Assembly (NCBI GenBank): GCA_910575775.1
Contig: CAJTEY010000003.1
Coordinates: 148,927-212,926, forward strand
Length of the DNA stretch: 64,000 nt
Origin: Lachnospiraceae bacterium
GTDB taxonomy: Bacteria > Bacillota > Clostridia > Lachnospirales > Lachnospiraceae
Direction: 5' to 3'
Made by a program: the position numbers and the translations under genes. The notes under the pieces are model-generated. The model saw nothing but the letters and a program-made list of their open reading frames with translations, did not search any database and was not told the origin of the DNA. Positions 25,454 through 35,421 of this stretch are shown one piece after another (the stretch's first letter is position 1; every line of letters begins with the position of its first letter).

Positions 25454-28400
25454 CTATTCCTTCGTCTTCTCCTCTGTCTCCGTGCCGCTCTTACTTTCCC
25501 CGTCCTTTTCTGCCTTTTGGGCCAGCCGCTTTTTCCGTTTTTTATGAACAAGCAGAACAGTCAGTGCAATCACTGCCGCAGCGCCGGCTGCAATAAAAAA
25601 GATATAATCCATAATCTCTTTCCCGGTCACGCAGACCCCAATCTCCACGCTGCTGCCGTCCACAAAAAAGAGATGGTAAATACCCATAAGTTCTGTCTCC
25701 ACTTCCATCCATGCCGTACCGTCATATACATAAATCTCAACGCCTTCCGTCTGTCCCTGTGGAGCCTGATAGCGGATCTGATGGGTTGACGCGCCGTCAT
25801 CAGGAATCGTGATCCGCCAGCACTCGGTCAAATCCCCATCTCCCGGCAGAGCTGCATCGGCCGCATTCACATCCAGCTTTTCCACAGTCAGCTCATCCTC
25901 CTGAAGAAACCGGCCGTCCACCAGAAGAGACGACTGCCCGTTATCCCGCATCCAGCTTCCTGCCAGTGTCGTCAGATACCGCACATAGTCCACCGATACA
26001 TCTTCATCCAGTCTGACATTCGCAAGCTCCTTATTGTCCCAGTCCGCGTAGAATCCTTCCTTCACCGGGATATTCGGATAGCTGTCCAATGCCACGCTGC
26101 CGCCGTATGAACACTCAACCGCTCCCACTTCCTCCTCATCCGCATAAAAAGTGATCTTCATCCTGCGGAAATCTGCGGGGATTCCCTCCCTCTGCAAAAG
26201 CGTCTGGTAGCTTATCGGCTCTGCCTTACCGCTGTAGCTGATGCGGTCAATCCCCGCAATCTCATCCGAGACAAAATAATTGTCCAGAATCTCCGCATTG
26301 TCAGAAACCTTGCCCGCTATGGCACCCGAAAAGGCATCCGCCTCTTTCACTTTGACCATAGCCAGACAGCCGTCTATTCCATTTCCCCATCCGGCAATGC
26401 CTGCCACATACTCCTTACCCGCCACCGTACATTTGGCATAGCTTTGTCTGATATGGGATAACGACTGGCCCGCAATACCTCCTGCATAATCGCCCGCCGT
26501 ACTCTCAATCCTGCCGTAATTCTCACAGCCAAGCACCATTCCCATCTCCTGCAGTCCGCATATGCCTCCTGCATAGCTCTTCTGTGCAGTTACCTTCGCC
26601 CGGTTCACATTTTTTCTCAGTACACACTTGGTAAGGAACGTCGAATTTGCCCTGGCTTCATCAATCCCTGTGATATCGCTCTCCAGATCGAAATCATACT
26701 CGACTGCCATAGTCCCGGCAATACCCGATACATTCAGATCCGCCTCCACAGTTCCGCCGTTGGTACAGTTGGCAATGGTGGCATCTATGCTCACCTCCGC
26801 GTCCTCCTGTGACTCATCCTCATATCTGCCGGAATAGTCCATATCCAGCACCCCGTCCAGCGCATCTGTATACAGGAGCATAATCTCACTGAACTGATCG
26901 TTGATATCCGCCAGATCATCTCCCAGAATATCCCCGGAGGATGACATCTCCTCATTCAGATATCCCATATTCTCAGAGATATTTTTCAGATTGGAATTAA
27001 GGCTTCCCGTAGTGGAACGGTAGTCTTCCCCCAGTCTCGGGAAGCTGAGATCCGGCTTCTCATTTAGGGTCGTCAGAATATCTTTCGTCTCATCCCCCAT
27101 TTCTTCCATATTTTCTGCGGCATCCTTTGCGGAGGAAGCGGCGGATTTCAATTGTTTCTTCGCGTCATCCGTCATCTCGTCTGCATGTCTGGATGCGATA
27201 TCTGTCATGATTTCCAGATATTTGCGCATGTCCTCCGCGTAACTGCTGCCGTCGTGCGCCTCACGGTACTTCTTATCCGCATAATCCCCGGCGGCATCTG
27301 CAATTTGCGAGGCATTTGCGGCCATATTTTCCGATACCTTTTTCTCTACCTGCCGATCTGCCTCCGCCTGCGCACTGTCATCGGAAAGCGGAAATTCCCT
27401 GCTCTCTCCGCTGCCACTGTCATAATGCACCCAGCCGGTAATTCCCATATAATGTTCCGGTACATCCTGAAAATCAATGGAGGCATAGCTCCAGCCACTG
27501 TCCACACCCGATTCCGTCACTGGCTTCAGATCGTATTCGTTCGTGGTGTCCTCGCTGGCCGCCTTGCCAATATAATAATTCTCATACGCCTCCGTAGCTT
27601 TCGCCACATCCTCGGCATGCTGTTTCTCGGCCTCTTCAATCGCTTTTTTCGCCTGATCATACTGTTCCCGCTCTTCGGGCGTCATATATTGATAAAGATC
27701 CGCAGACTTTACCATGTCCTCCAATTTTCCCACCGCGTCTTTTACATCCCCCGCCGCGTCCGAAGCGTGGTCGATCACCCCGCCCTCCTTCGCCGTTTCG
27801 TCCAGCACATAGTCAAACCGGCTCACCGCCTCATTGACGGAGTCCATCATGCTGTCCGTCCACTCCGCTGTCCTGTCTGCCAGAGAATAAGTATCGTCAA
27901 GCGCCCTGTCCGCAAAATCCCGGATCACAGACAGTCTGTTAGAGAGCACATCTGAGCGGTCTCCTGCATCGTCCAGCATCTTGCCGACCTGGTCATGCAT
28001 GGTATCGATATGATCCGACAACTGCCGTACAATATCCTCCGACAGATCCACTGCTATGTACGGTTCCGCCTGCCCGGCGATACCGCCCACGTCCTTACGT
28101 CCATATATCTTTCCCTTGTTCACACAGGAATACACATACCCCGACTGTCTGCCGGCTATGCCGCCCACGTTATAGCCGACATGCTCATAGCCGACTGTAC
28201 CCTCGTTTACACAGTTTTGTATGATTCCAGTGGAAAGGCCTGCGATGCCACCCGTATCCACCATATTTTCTGTGGTGGACAGCTTTTCGCTTTTCTCGTC
28301 TGCTCCCCCTTCCTGGGAACCGAACAAGCCCGCCGTATACTGCCCCAGATCAATATCTTCCAGAGATTTCGCCTTGTCTTCGCTGGAAACATTGACGTCG

Positions 28401-29140
28401 GCGCGGTTGACACATCCAACGATATTGCCCACATTATCTCCCGCAATACCGCCTGTATAGTGCGCACCCGTAACTACTCCTAACGCCTCGCTGTCCATCA
28501 GCACACCGCTGATCTCATTGTAACCCGTGAGACCCCCTACATAATCGCCGGCCTCTACATCACCGTCAAAGACACAGTTTAGCAGAATACCGCTGTTATC
28601 CCCCACGATACCCCCTACTACCATCTGCGTCCCAGTGGGCCTGACCGTTCCCTCTACTTTCAGGTTGGCAATCACTGCCGTTTTCTGCGTGTAATTAAAA
28701 AGTCCCACATAGGAAACCGGCTTGCGCACCAGAAACCCGCTGATCGTATGCCCCTGTCCGTCGAAATAACCGCCAAAAGTAGGTATGGAAACAAAACCTT
28801 CCCCAGACAAATCAATGTCTGCCGTCAAATACACCTTTTTATTCTGCGACCATGTATCCAGCCAGCAGTCTCTGGAAAAGGCTTTTAATTCCTCCGCATT
28901 GCCTATATACACCTCTTCCCATGCTGTTTCCTCATTCTTATAGGACGCTATCGTCTCGTTGGCATCCTCCACGCTGGCGACTTCTTCCTCCCCTTTCTCC
29001 ACCTGCGCCTCTTCTTCCTCCGCCTGCACAGATACCGCCGGAAAACTGCCCATCAGCACTGCAGCCGCCATCAACAGGGCTGTCCGCCTTTTTCTGCGCA
29101 GCCATTCAGCATTTGACCAGACTGTCCTCTTCCTACACAT
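25454..29140 (-). CDS. Large membrane-anchored GLUG-repeat / coiled-coil surface protein
   Basis: The 1228-residue protein starts with a signal peptide (TALLMAAAVLMGSFPAVSVQA). GLUG-type repeats follow at roughly residues 120-370 and again at 820-960 (GGIAGLSTGIIQNCVNEGTV and similar). A long helical, coiled-coil-like region lies at about 370-810, and a C-terminal helix plus basic tail (IALTVLLVHKKRKKR) forms a membrane anchor. The ATG follows GGGAGG and overlaps the end of the MMPL gene by eight bases, so the two are co-translated. The middle domain resembles extracytoplasmic partners of YhgE/MMPL-type exporters, which points to a surface complex with the exporter. The substrate is unknown. 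Confidence 0.8.
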   Translation of the reverse strand: MCRKRTVWSNAEWLRRKRRTALLMAAAVLMGSFPAVSVQAEEEEAQVEKGEEEVASVEDANETIASYKNEETAWEEVYIGNAEELKAFSRDCWLDTWSQNKKVYLTADIDLSGEGFVSIPTFGGYFDGQGHTISGFLVRKPVSYVGLFNYTQKTAVIANLKVEGTVRPTGTQMVVGGIVGDNSGILLNCVFDGDVEAGDYVGGLTGYNEISGVLMDSEALGVVTGAHYTGGIAGDNVGNIVGCVNRADVNVSSEDKAKSLEDIDLGQYTAGLFGSQEGGADEKSEKLSTTENMVDTGGIAGLSTGIIQNCVNEGTVGYEHVGYNVGGIAGRQSGYVYSCVNKGKIYGRKDVGGIAGQAEPYIAVDLSEDIVRQLSDHIDTMHDQVGKMLDDAGDRSDVLSNRLSVIRDFADRALDDTYSLADRTAEWTDSMMDSVNEAVSRFDYVLDETAKEGGVIDHASDAAGDVKDAVGKLEDMVKSADLYQYMTPEEREQYDQAKKAIEEAEKQHAEDVAKATEAYENYYIGKAASEDTTNEYDLKPVTESGVDSGWSYASIDFQDVPEHYMGITGWVHYDSGSGESREFPLSDDSAQAEADRQVEKKVSENMAANASQIADAAGDYADKKYREAHDGSSYAEDMRKYLEIMTDIASRHADEMTDDAKKQLKSAASSAKDAAENMEEMGDETKDILTTLNEKPDLSFPRLGEDYRSTTGSLNSNLKNISENMGYLNEEMSSSGDILGDDLADINDQFSEIMLLYTDALDGVLDMDYSGRYEDESQEDAEVSIDATIANCTNGGTVEADLNVSGIAGTMAVEYDFDLESDITGIDEARANSTFLTKCVLRKNVNRAKVTAQKSYAGGICGLQEMGMVLGCENYGRIESTAGDYAGGIAGQSLSHIRQSYAKCTVAGKEYVAGIAGWGNGIDGCLAMVKVKEADAFSGAIAGKVSDNAEILDNYFVSDEIAGIDRISYSGKAEPISYQTLLQREGIPADFRRMKITFYADEEEVGAVECSYGGSVALDSYPNIPVKEGFYADWDNKELANVRLDEDVSVDYVRYLTTLAGSWMRDNGQSSLLVDGRFLQEDELTVEKLDVNAADAALPGDGDLTECWRITIPDDGASTHQIRYQAPQGQTEGVEIYVYDGTAWMEVETELMGIYHLFFVDGSSVEIGVCVTGKEIMDYIFFIAAGAAAVIALTVLLVHKKRKKRLAQKAEKDGESKSGTETEEKTKE

Positions 29141-31706
29141 GATCCGCCACCTCCCTGCTCTTATCCTGCTCAGGCGTTTTTTCTTCCACTATGCCTCCTG
29201 TCGCAGTTTCCGGCAGCCGCCGGCTTGCCAGCTCCCCGGACACCGCCTCCGTCATCTGCCTGTATTCCTCCTCCGTAAGCGTTGTCACATCTCCGGCCTC
29301 CACATAGGCGCTCACATTCCCCCTGACAATGGCACTCATGCTGCCTGTCACGGTTCCCTCAATCCTGCCGCGCACAAGTCCGTCCACCTTCATAAGCCCG
29401 GTCACGTTCTTCGTGCGGATCGGCATATTCATAACAAAGGCTGTCTTCTCAATAATCTTATCGCCCACCAGAAGAATCTGCGGCAGAACAAACATGGTCA
29501 CCATAATGGAGATTGACGTTCCTCTCCCCAGACATTTTCCAATGCCAAAGATGGCCGCATTGGAAGTCAGTTTGCCGATCAGAAAACCCGCCACCACCAT
29601 CATGGTTCCCGAGGTAATAATTGTCGGAAACGCCTGATTCATGGAATCTATGATGGACTGTCTTCTGCCGTATGTTTTGCGAAGCTCCATATACCGGCCC
29701 GCAATGACGATCGCATAGTCAATATTTGCACCCATCTGTATCGAACTGACAATCAGATAGGACATGAAGAAAATATTGTCATGCTGCAGCGCAGGAATCG
29801 AAAAGTTAAGCCAGATACATCCCTGAATCACCGCAATCAGAAGCACCGGCATACCCGCCGACTTAAAGGTAAACAGAAGCACCACCAGCACGGCCAGAAT
29901 AGAAACCACATTATTCACCAGATTATCACGGCCAAACGTCTTTTGCAGGTCATACTGGCTCACCGATTCCCCGCATACCAGCACCCTTTCGTTCGGATAA
30001 TATTTCTCCGCAATCTCATGCATCCTGTCAAGGAAAGCAAATGTCTCCTCACTCTCTTCGGGAAGTGTCAGAAAGACAAGCATACGGCTGTAGTTCTCAC
30101 CCTGCAGCTGGTTTTTCGCAAAATTCATGGCATCATACGCCTCGTCCAGCGTATCCTGCAGATCATCCTCCAGCGTGACATACCCTTCCTCTACCTCGTC
30201 GTGGACAAACATAAACATGTCTATCAGAGACACTTTATATTCCGGGAGGCCGTTGACCACCTTCGCATAGTCTTCATCATTTACTGCATAGGCCGCATAT
30301 ACCAGTTCCGCCACCTCGTAATCCAGATCAATCAGCTCCGAAAACTGCCTCGGCGTCAGCCTGTCTGTCAGACAGTAATCGTCCAGCGCCTCTATGTTGG
30401 CAAGCCCCTGCGTGTAATCCACCTCTGGACATGCCTCCAGCTCTTCCAACAGCTTTGCTTCTTTCTCGTAGTCTCCCGCAGGCACAATCAGCGCAACCAT
30501 ATTGCTGGCGCCAAAATTATCCGTCTGCAGTTCCTCCGTCTTCTGGATGTTGTTCTGAATCGGCGGCGTGATCGTGCTGTCACCAAACACATAAGGACAC
30601 CTGCCGGAAACCGTGTACGCCCCTATTATGACAAGAACAAAGAGTGGCGCCACGATATGTCTCGTCGCATAATCGAATTTCCCTACAAAGGGAATGTCCG
30701 GGATGAAATTCTTATGTCTGGTGCTATCCATCAGCTTGGAAAACAGCATAATAACGCCCGGCATCAGCAAAAACACCGAACCAAGGGCCAGGAAAATGGA
30801 CTTAATCAGACAGACGGACAGATCCGGCCCCATCTTATACTGCATAAATCCCATCGCAATCAGACCCCCTATGGTGGTCAGGGAACTGCCGCAGATCTCC
30901 GGGATCGCTTTACTCAGGGCAACAATAACCGCCTCGCGGGATTCCAGTGCCGCATGTTCCTCCTTATACCTGTTCAGAAGGATAATGGCATAGTCCACCG
31001 ACAGAGCAAGCTGCAGCACCACCGTCACAGAATTGGAGACAAAGGAGATCGTTCCGAAGATGAAATTTGTCCCCATCTGCAAAACGGCCGCTGCCACGAA
31101 AGTAATCAACAAAACGGGCACTTCCGCATATGCCTGTGATGTCAGCAGCAGCACCGTCACTACCACAAACGCTACCAGAACAACGATGACATTCATTTCC
31201 TCCGCGATCAGTTCCGCCTCGATATCTCCCAGCGTTGTGGACAGATAATAGTCATACCCGCCAAGCGCCTCCTTCACCCGCTCCAGCGCTTCCAGGCACT
31301 GGTCATCCTTCTCGTCATAATCGAAAGTGACATTATAATAGGAAGAACCATTAAAGTAATGTTCTTCCGTATCATCAAAGTCTACCATAAAGATTCCTGG
31401 CACAAATTCCAGCTTCCGTCCGATAGACTCCGCCTGTTCATAAGAAACATTTGCCACCATCACATCACAGGTTCCGTATGTAATAAACTCCTGTTCCATC
31501 AGATCCAGCCCTTGTTTCGTCTCTGTGGAATCCGGGAGATAATGGGACATGGAGTTCTCTACGTTAACCCAGTTTCTTGATACGGCGGAAAAAATAATCA
31601 GAATGCCAAATAACAGAAAAAACAAATTCCGTTTATCTACAATGAATCCGCAGATTTTGAGCATTGCCTGATTGCCGCCCTTTTTTTCCATTTTCTCGTT
31701 CTCCAT
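29133..31706 (-). CDS. MMPL/RND-family transporter
   Basis: The roughly 857-residue protein has twelve predicted helices in two repeats, each with a large extracytoplasmic loop, and the MMPL features SVDYAIILLNRYKEEH and GANIDYAIVIAGRYME. A hydrophilic C-terminal tail of about 80 residues is rich in Thr, Val and Glu. The start at 31706 follows AGAGGTG; the open frame upstream to 31778 crosses the promoter and is rejected. Family members export lipids, peptides or drugs using proton flux. Coupling to the GLUG protein suggests a dedicated export or envelope-remodelling system. Confidence 0.88.
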   Translation of the reverse strand: MENEKMEKKGGNQAMLKICGFIVDKRNLFFLLFGILIIFSAVSRNWVNVENSMSHYLPDSTETKQGLDLMEQEFITYGTCDVMVANVSYEQAESIGRKLEFVPGIFMVDFDDTEEHYFNGSSYYNVTFDYDEKDDQCLEALERVKEALGGYDYYLSTTLGDIEAELIAEEMNVIVVLVAFVVVTVLLLTSQAYAEVPVLLITFVAAAVLQMGTNFIFGTISFVSNSVTVVLQLALSVDYAIILLNRYKEEHAALESREAVIVALSKAIPEICGSSLTTIGGLIAMGFMQYKMGPDLSVCLIKSIFLALGSVFLLMPGVIMLFSKLMDSTRHKNFIPDIPFVGKFDYATRHIVAPLFVLVIIGAYTVSGRCPYVFGDSTITPPIQNNIQKTEELQTDNFGASNMVALIVPAGDYEKEAKLLEELEACPEVDYTQGLANIEALDDYCLTDRLTPRQFSELIDLDYEVAELVYAAYAVNDEDYAKVVNGLPEYKVSLIDMFMFVHDEVEEGYVTLEDDLQDTLDEAYDAMNFAKNQLQGENYSRMLVFLTLPEESEETFAFLDRMHEIAEKYYPNERVLVCGESVSQYDLQKTFGRDNLVNNVVSILAVLVVLLFTFKSAGMPVLLIAVIQGCIWLNFSIPALQHDNIFFMSYLIVSSIQMGANIDYAIVIAGRYMELRKTYGRRQSIIDSMNQAFPTIITSGTMMVVAGFLIGKLTSNAAIFGIGKCLGRGTSISIMVTMFVLPQILLVGDKIIEKTAFVMNMPIRTKNVTGLMKVDGLVRGRIEGTVTGSMSAIVRGNVSAYVEAGDVTTLTEEEYRQMTEAVSGELASRRLPETATGGIVEEKTPEQDKSREVADHV

Positions 31707-31734
31707 AGAACAACACCTCTTTCTTTCAATGGGA

Positions 31735-31763
31735 AATATAGCACTTCGACCATTGGTCGTCAA
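31735..31763 (-). promoter_or_regulatory. MMPL-GLUG promoter with embedded operator palindrome
   Basis: On the minus strand TTGACG (31758-31763) and TATATT (31735-31740) are 17 bases apart. A perfect palindrome, arms CGACCA and TGGTCG around one base (31747-31759), lies inside the promoter. This is the position and form expected of a TetR/MarR-type repressor site. No regulator gene is adjacent, so control would be in trans. Confidence 0.65.
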
Positions 31764-31850
31764 TTCCATACATGGCAAGTTTTATACATTCCCTTGAAAT
31801 TGTACAGAATACGGCGTAAACTATATCTGTATCAAAAGAAAGGTTTTCCT

Positions 31851-33212
31851 ATGAAAAAGAAATCTCGTATCAATTTATCCACAACGCAGACAATCCTGCT
31901 CAGCTTTTTGCTGGCAATTCTGGCGGGAAGCGCGCTGCTTGCCCTGCCCGTCAGCTCTGCGGACGGCATAGCCGTACCCTATATAGATGCGCTCTTTACT
32001 GCAACCACCTCCATCTGCGTGACAGGGCTTGTGACCGTTCCTACCTTTTCCACATGGAGCCTTTTCGGGCAGATCATCATCCTCTTTCTGATACAGATCG
32101 GCGGACTCGGCGTTGTCACAATTATGTCCGGGCTGATGATCAGCCTTCACCGCAGAATCGGCATCAAGGACAGGATGCTGATTCAGGACGCCTTCAATCT
32201 GAATACCCTGTCCGGCATGGTAAAGTTCATCCGTAAAGTGATCGCCGGCACGTTTCTGGTGGAGGGTATCGGCGCCCTCCTGTACATGACGGTATTTGTG
32301 CCGGAATTTGGCGTCAAAGGCGTGTGGATCTCCCTGTTTAACGCGGTATCTGCATTCTGCAATGCGGGTATGGACGTGATATCGGAAAACAGCCTGTACG
32401 CCTATGTCCATAACCCCGTCATCAACATCGTGACCATCCTTCTGATCGTTTTTGGCGGCATCGGATATATTGTCTGGTGGGATATTATGGGCGTCCTCAA
32501 AAACATACGGCGGCAAGGGCTGAAATGCTTCGCGAATCTGACCTTTCACAGCAAGATTGCCCTCTCCGTCACAGGAATCCTTATCCTCGCAGGCACTGCG
32601 GCCGTTTTTATTTTTGAATATAACAATCCGCTGACTATGTACAGCTTTTCCGTCCCGGAGAAACTACAGGCATCGTTGTTTCAGTCCGTGACCACAAGAA
32701 CTGCCGGCTTTGCCACTGTACCCCAGGAAAATCTGACAAACGCCTCCGCCCTGACATCCCTGCTCCTGATGTTTATCGGCGGGTCGCCGGTGGGCACAGC
32801 GGGCGGCATCAAGACAGTAACCTTCGCCGTGCTGATCACCTCGGCCTTTGCCACAATGAAAACCCGTTCCGAAGCGGAACTCTTTCATCGGACCATTCCA
32901 AAACAGGCTGTCAGCAAGGCAGTCGCTGTGGTGAGTATGGCCTTTATTATCCTGTTTACGGCGACCCTCCTTCTGGCAGCAGTCACCGACGCGGACGCTC
33001 TTGACATTGTCTACGAAACCGTCAGTGCGGCAGCGACAGTAGGCCTGACCAGAAGCCTCACATCCGAATTAAATATCTGGGGCAGAATCATCATTATTAT
33101 AACGATGTATCTCGGCAGAGTCGGCCCGATTTCTCTTATGATCGCGCTGAATACAAAGAAGGAAACGAAAAATATCATCAAGAATCCCACCGAAGATATC
33201 AGCGTGGGATAA
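31851..33212 (+). CDS. ktrB: Potassium uptake channel subunit KtrB/TrkH
   Basis: The roughly 453-residue membrane protein has four M1-P-M2 repeats with selectivity-filter-like glycine motifs (TTSICVTGLVT, SAFCNAGMDV, TTRTAGFATV, AAATVGLTRSL). The start at 31851 follows AAAGG; the frame upstream to 31794 is unsupported. It is followed by its regulatory subunit gene. It is divergent from the MMPL operon. Confidence 0.92.
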   Translation: MKKKSRINLSTTQTILLSFLLAILAGSALLALPVSSADGIAVPYIDALFTATTSICVTGLVTVPTFSTWSLFGQIIILFLIQIGGLGVVTIMSGLMISLHRRIGIKDRMLIQDAFNLNTLSGMVKFIRKVIAGTFLVEGIGALLYMTVFVPEFGVKGVWISLFNAVSAFCNAGMDVISENSLYAYVHNPVINIVTILLIVFGGIGYIVWWDIMGVLKNIRRQGLKCFANLTFHSKIALSVTGILILAGTAAVFIFEYNNPLTMYSFSVPEKLQASLFQSVTTRTAGFATVPQENLTNASALTSLLLMFIGGSPVGTAGGIKTVTFAVLITSAFATMKTRSEAELFHRTIPKQAVSKAVAVVSMAFIILFTATLLLAAVTDADALDIVYETVSAAATVGLTRSLTSELNIWGRIIIIITMYLGRVGPISLMIALNTKKETKNIIKNPTEDISVG

Positions 33213-33213
33213 A

Positions 33214-33239
33214 AAATCATCGCTCGGCAGCGATGATTC
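33214..33239. other. Intercistronic hairpin between ktrB and ktrA
   Basis: A perfect ten-base stem (AATCATCGCT / AGCGATGATT) with a four-base loop begins right after the ktrB stop. No T run follows, so it is more likely an mRNA-processing or stability element than a terminator. Confidence 0.5.
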
Positions 33240-33281
33240 AGAAGACAGAAGCAAAAAGGTGCTTCGGAATGGAGAAAACTT

Positions 33282-33932
33282 ATGGGCATTCATCAATCTT
33301 ATGCAGTATTCGGCCTTGGCAGATATGGATTTGCCGTGGCAAAAGAGCTTGTAAGCAATGGCGCGGAAGTGCTTGCCGTAGATTCGGACGAGGAACTTGT
33401 CAATGCCGCCATCACTGAAATTCCCATCTGCAAATGTGCGGATATCACAGAAGCAGAGGTCATCAGGCAGCTCGGCATCGCCAATATCGATGTGGTTATT
33501 ATCGCTATGGCCAGCAATCTGAAAGCCAGTGTCATGGCCACCATGCTCTGTAAAGAAATCGGCGTCAAAACTGTGATCGCAAAATGTGCCACCGATTTAG
33601 ACCGAAAAATTCTAAATAAAGTAGGCGCAGACCGGGTTGTATTCCCGGAAAGCGAGTCCGGCATCCGTCTGGCAAAAAATCTCTTAAGCTCCGGGTTTAT
33701 GGATATCATGGAACTTTCCAAAGATGTCTCTATGGTGGAACTGCCCGTCAGAGCGGACTGGGTGGGAAAAACACTCATGGAATTAAACCTTAGGAAAAAG
33801 TATTCCATCAACGTGGTGGCAATCATAGAGGATAAAAACGTCCGCATTGATATTGATCCCGAAATGCCTTTACAGCCGTCCATGAAAATGATCGTGATTG
33901 CCAATACAGCAAAACTGGGGAAACTTGCGTAG
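33282..33932 (+). CDS. ktrA: Potassium uptake regulatory subunit KtrA/TrkA
   Basis: The 216-residue protein has an N-terminal RCK Rossmann domain (YAVFGLGRYGFAVAKEL, with acidic strand end AVDSDEE) and a C-terminal RCK_C domain that in Firmicutes can bind c-di-AMP. It forms the cytosolic gating ring for KtrB. The pair is co-transcribed. A stem with arms GGGAAACG and CGTTTCCC follows the stop at 33932-33957. Confidence 0.92.
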   Translation: MGIHQSYAVFGLGRYGFAVAKELVSNGAEVLAVDSDEELVNAAITEIPICKCADITEAEVIRQLGIANIDVVIIAMASNLKASVMATMLCKEIGVKTVIAKCATDLDRKILNKVGADRVVFPESESGIRLAKNLLSSGFMDIMELSKDVSMVELPVRADWVGKTLMELNLRKKYSINVVAIIEDKNVRIDIDPEMPLQPSMKMIVIANTAKLGKLA

Positions 33933-33980
33933 GGAAACGCCGGCCAAAACGTTTCCCCGGCTTTCTCCTTAAACCGGCGT

Positions 33981-34625
33981 TTACAGCTTTAACGCCACCT
34001 GAATATTGTTGTCCAGACTTTCTAACATCTTTTGGAAATCCTGCCCATCGCTTTTCTTCCCCACAATGCTGCCGTAGTGCGTGGGGATTACTGCCTGCGG
34101 CTTTAACCGGGCGATATATTCTGCCGCCTGCTTCCAGTCCATCGTGTAAAATCCCCCGATCGGAACCAGCGCCACATCGCAGCGCACCGTTCTGATATCT
34201 TCATTTACATCCGTGTCGCCGGATACATAGCAGCGCATGTCATCCATTTCTACCACATACCCCTGCCACTTCTTTCCCTTCGGATGAAAAGGTTTCAGCT
34301 TATTGTAAGCAGGCACCGTCTCTATCACCACGCCGTTTACTTCGTGGATTTCCCCCGGCTGATAAAACAGACAGTTCACCGGCGCAATACCCGATTCCGA
34401 AAGCGCCTTCTTTTTCATGGACTCCGGCGTGACAAGGAGCGTGTCATCCTTTTTCAGCTTCGCAATGGATTCCGGCTCAAAATGATCGTAATGTTCGTGG
34501 GTAACGAAGATAATGTCCGCGTCATTGGCAGCGGCCGGGATCTGATAGGGGTCGAAGTATAGGGTTTTCGAGCCTTGCATGCGAATGCTGCTCTGGGTGT
34601 TTACTGTGATGTGAGTCAGTGTCAT
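33981..34625 (-). CDS. MBL-fold metal-dependent hydrolase
   Basis: The 214-residue protein has the metallo-beta-lactamase motif THEHYDHFE near residue 41, YVSGDTD near 134 and a final IPTHYG. It resembles the UlaG/UPF0173 branch, which has varied or unknown substrates. No signal peptide is present, so it is cytoplasmic. It stands alone, converging on ktrA. Confidence 0.88.
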   Translation of the reverse strand: MTLTHITVNTQSSIRMQGSKTLYFDPYQIPAAANDADIIFVTHEHYDHFEPESIAKLKKDDTLLVTPESMKKKALSESGIAPVNCLFYQPGEIHEVNGVVIETVPAYNKLKPFHPKGKKWQGYVVEMDDMRCYVSGDTDVNEDIRTVRCDVALVPIGGFYTMDWKQAAEYIARLKPQAVIPTHYGSIVGKKSDGQDFQKMLESLDNNIQVALKL

Positions 34626-34698
34626 TCAGATGTCCTCCTCCCTGGAATCTGGCTTAATCAAAAGTCCGATCTTCGCATAAACATCGGAGTGCCAAAGT

Positions 34699-35403
34699 TT
34701 ATTTTATCGCTATTATTACAGAAAATTTCTGATAAGTATAGATACATTTAACGCTTTTAAATCCTCTTTCAGCAAGCATCGCCGTTTCTTCCTCAACGGA
34801 GCATTCCCGATCCAGCTTCCTGCGCTCTTTCCACAATTCAATATCGTGTTCCGTCAGACCGCTGTCCGACAACTGGCTCTCCCAATAAGAATCAAACCAA
34901 TCGTCCATGTCTGACTTTCCGGCACAAAACTGATCGTAGTTTACAAACACCCCTCCCTCCGGCAGTTTGTCGTAAATTCTCTCAAACAGCTTTTTCTTAT
35001 CCCTGTTTTCCAAATGGTGTATGGACAGCGCCGAAATAATGACATCAAAATCTTGTGCCGGAAACTCTCTGGAATAATCTGCCGCCTGATACAATACGGT
35101 ATCTATTCCGGCAAACCTTTTTCTGGCAACTTGCAGCATGTCATCCGCAATATCGACAAGCACATATTCGGACGCCGGAAAATACAGATACCAGAAATAG
35201 GACAGCAGCCCTGTTCCCGCTCCTAAGTCCAAGATACGCTTCGGTTTATGTATATTTGATACAATAAATTTTGTAGTGTTTTTGTAGTAGTCCTCAAAAC
35301 ACGGAATAAATTTTCTGCGGTTAATGTCGTATTCCTCCGCAATTAAGTTGAATTGGTCTTCTATGCTTCCTAAAGTACCCTGGTTTTTCTGCTCCATTTC
35401 CAT
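34699..35403 (-). CDS. SAM-dependent methyltransferase, class I
   Basis: The 234-residue protein has ILDLGAGTGLLSYF (SAM-binding loop) near residue 57 and YVLVDIADDML, and a later strand ISALSIHHL, as in UbiE/COQ5-like enzymes. The substrate cannot be inferred. It lies 18 bases downstream of the HEPN-like gene on the same strand. Confidence 0.85.
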   Translation of the reverse strand: MEMEQKNQGTLGSIEDQFNLIAEEYDINRRKFIPCFEDYYKNTTKFIVSNIHKPKRILDLGAGTGLLSYFWYLYFPASEYVLVDIADDMLQVARKRFAGIDTVLYQAADYSREFPAQDFDVIISALSIHHLENRDKKKLFERIYDKLPEGGVFVNYDQFCAGKSDMDDWFDSYWESQLSDSGLTEHDIELWKERRKLDRECSVEEETAMLAERGFKSVKCIYTYQKFSVIIAIK

Positions 35404-35421
35404 ACTTTTCTTTTTCCTCCA

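Noticed and set aside
26628..31580. Long plus-strand frames opposite the GLUG and MMPL genes, up to 452 codons
   Set aside because: Low-complexity His/Arg-rich antisense translations without start signals.
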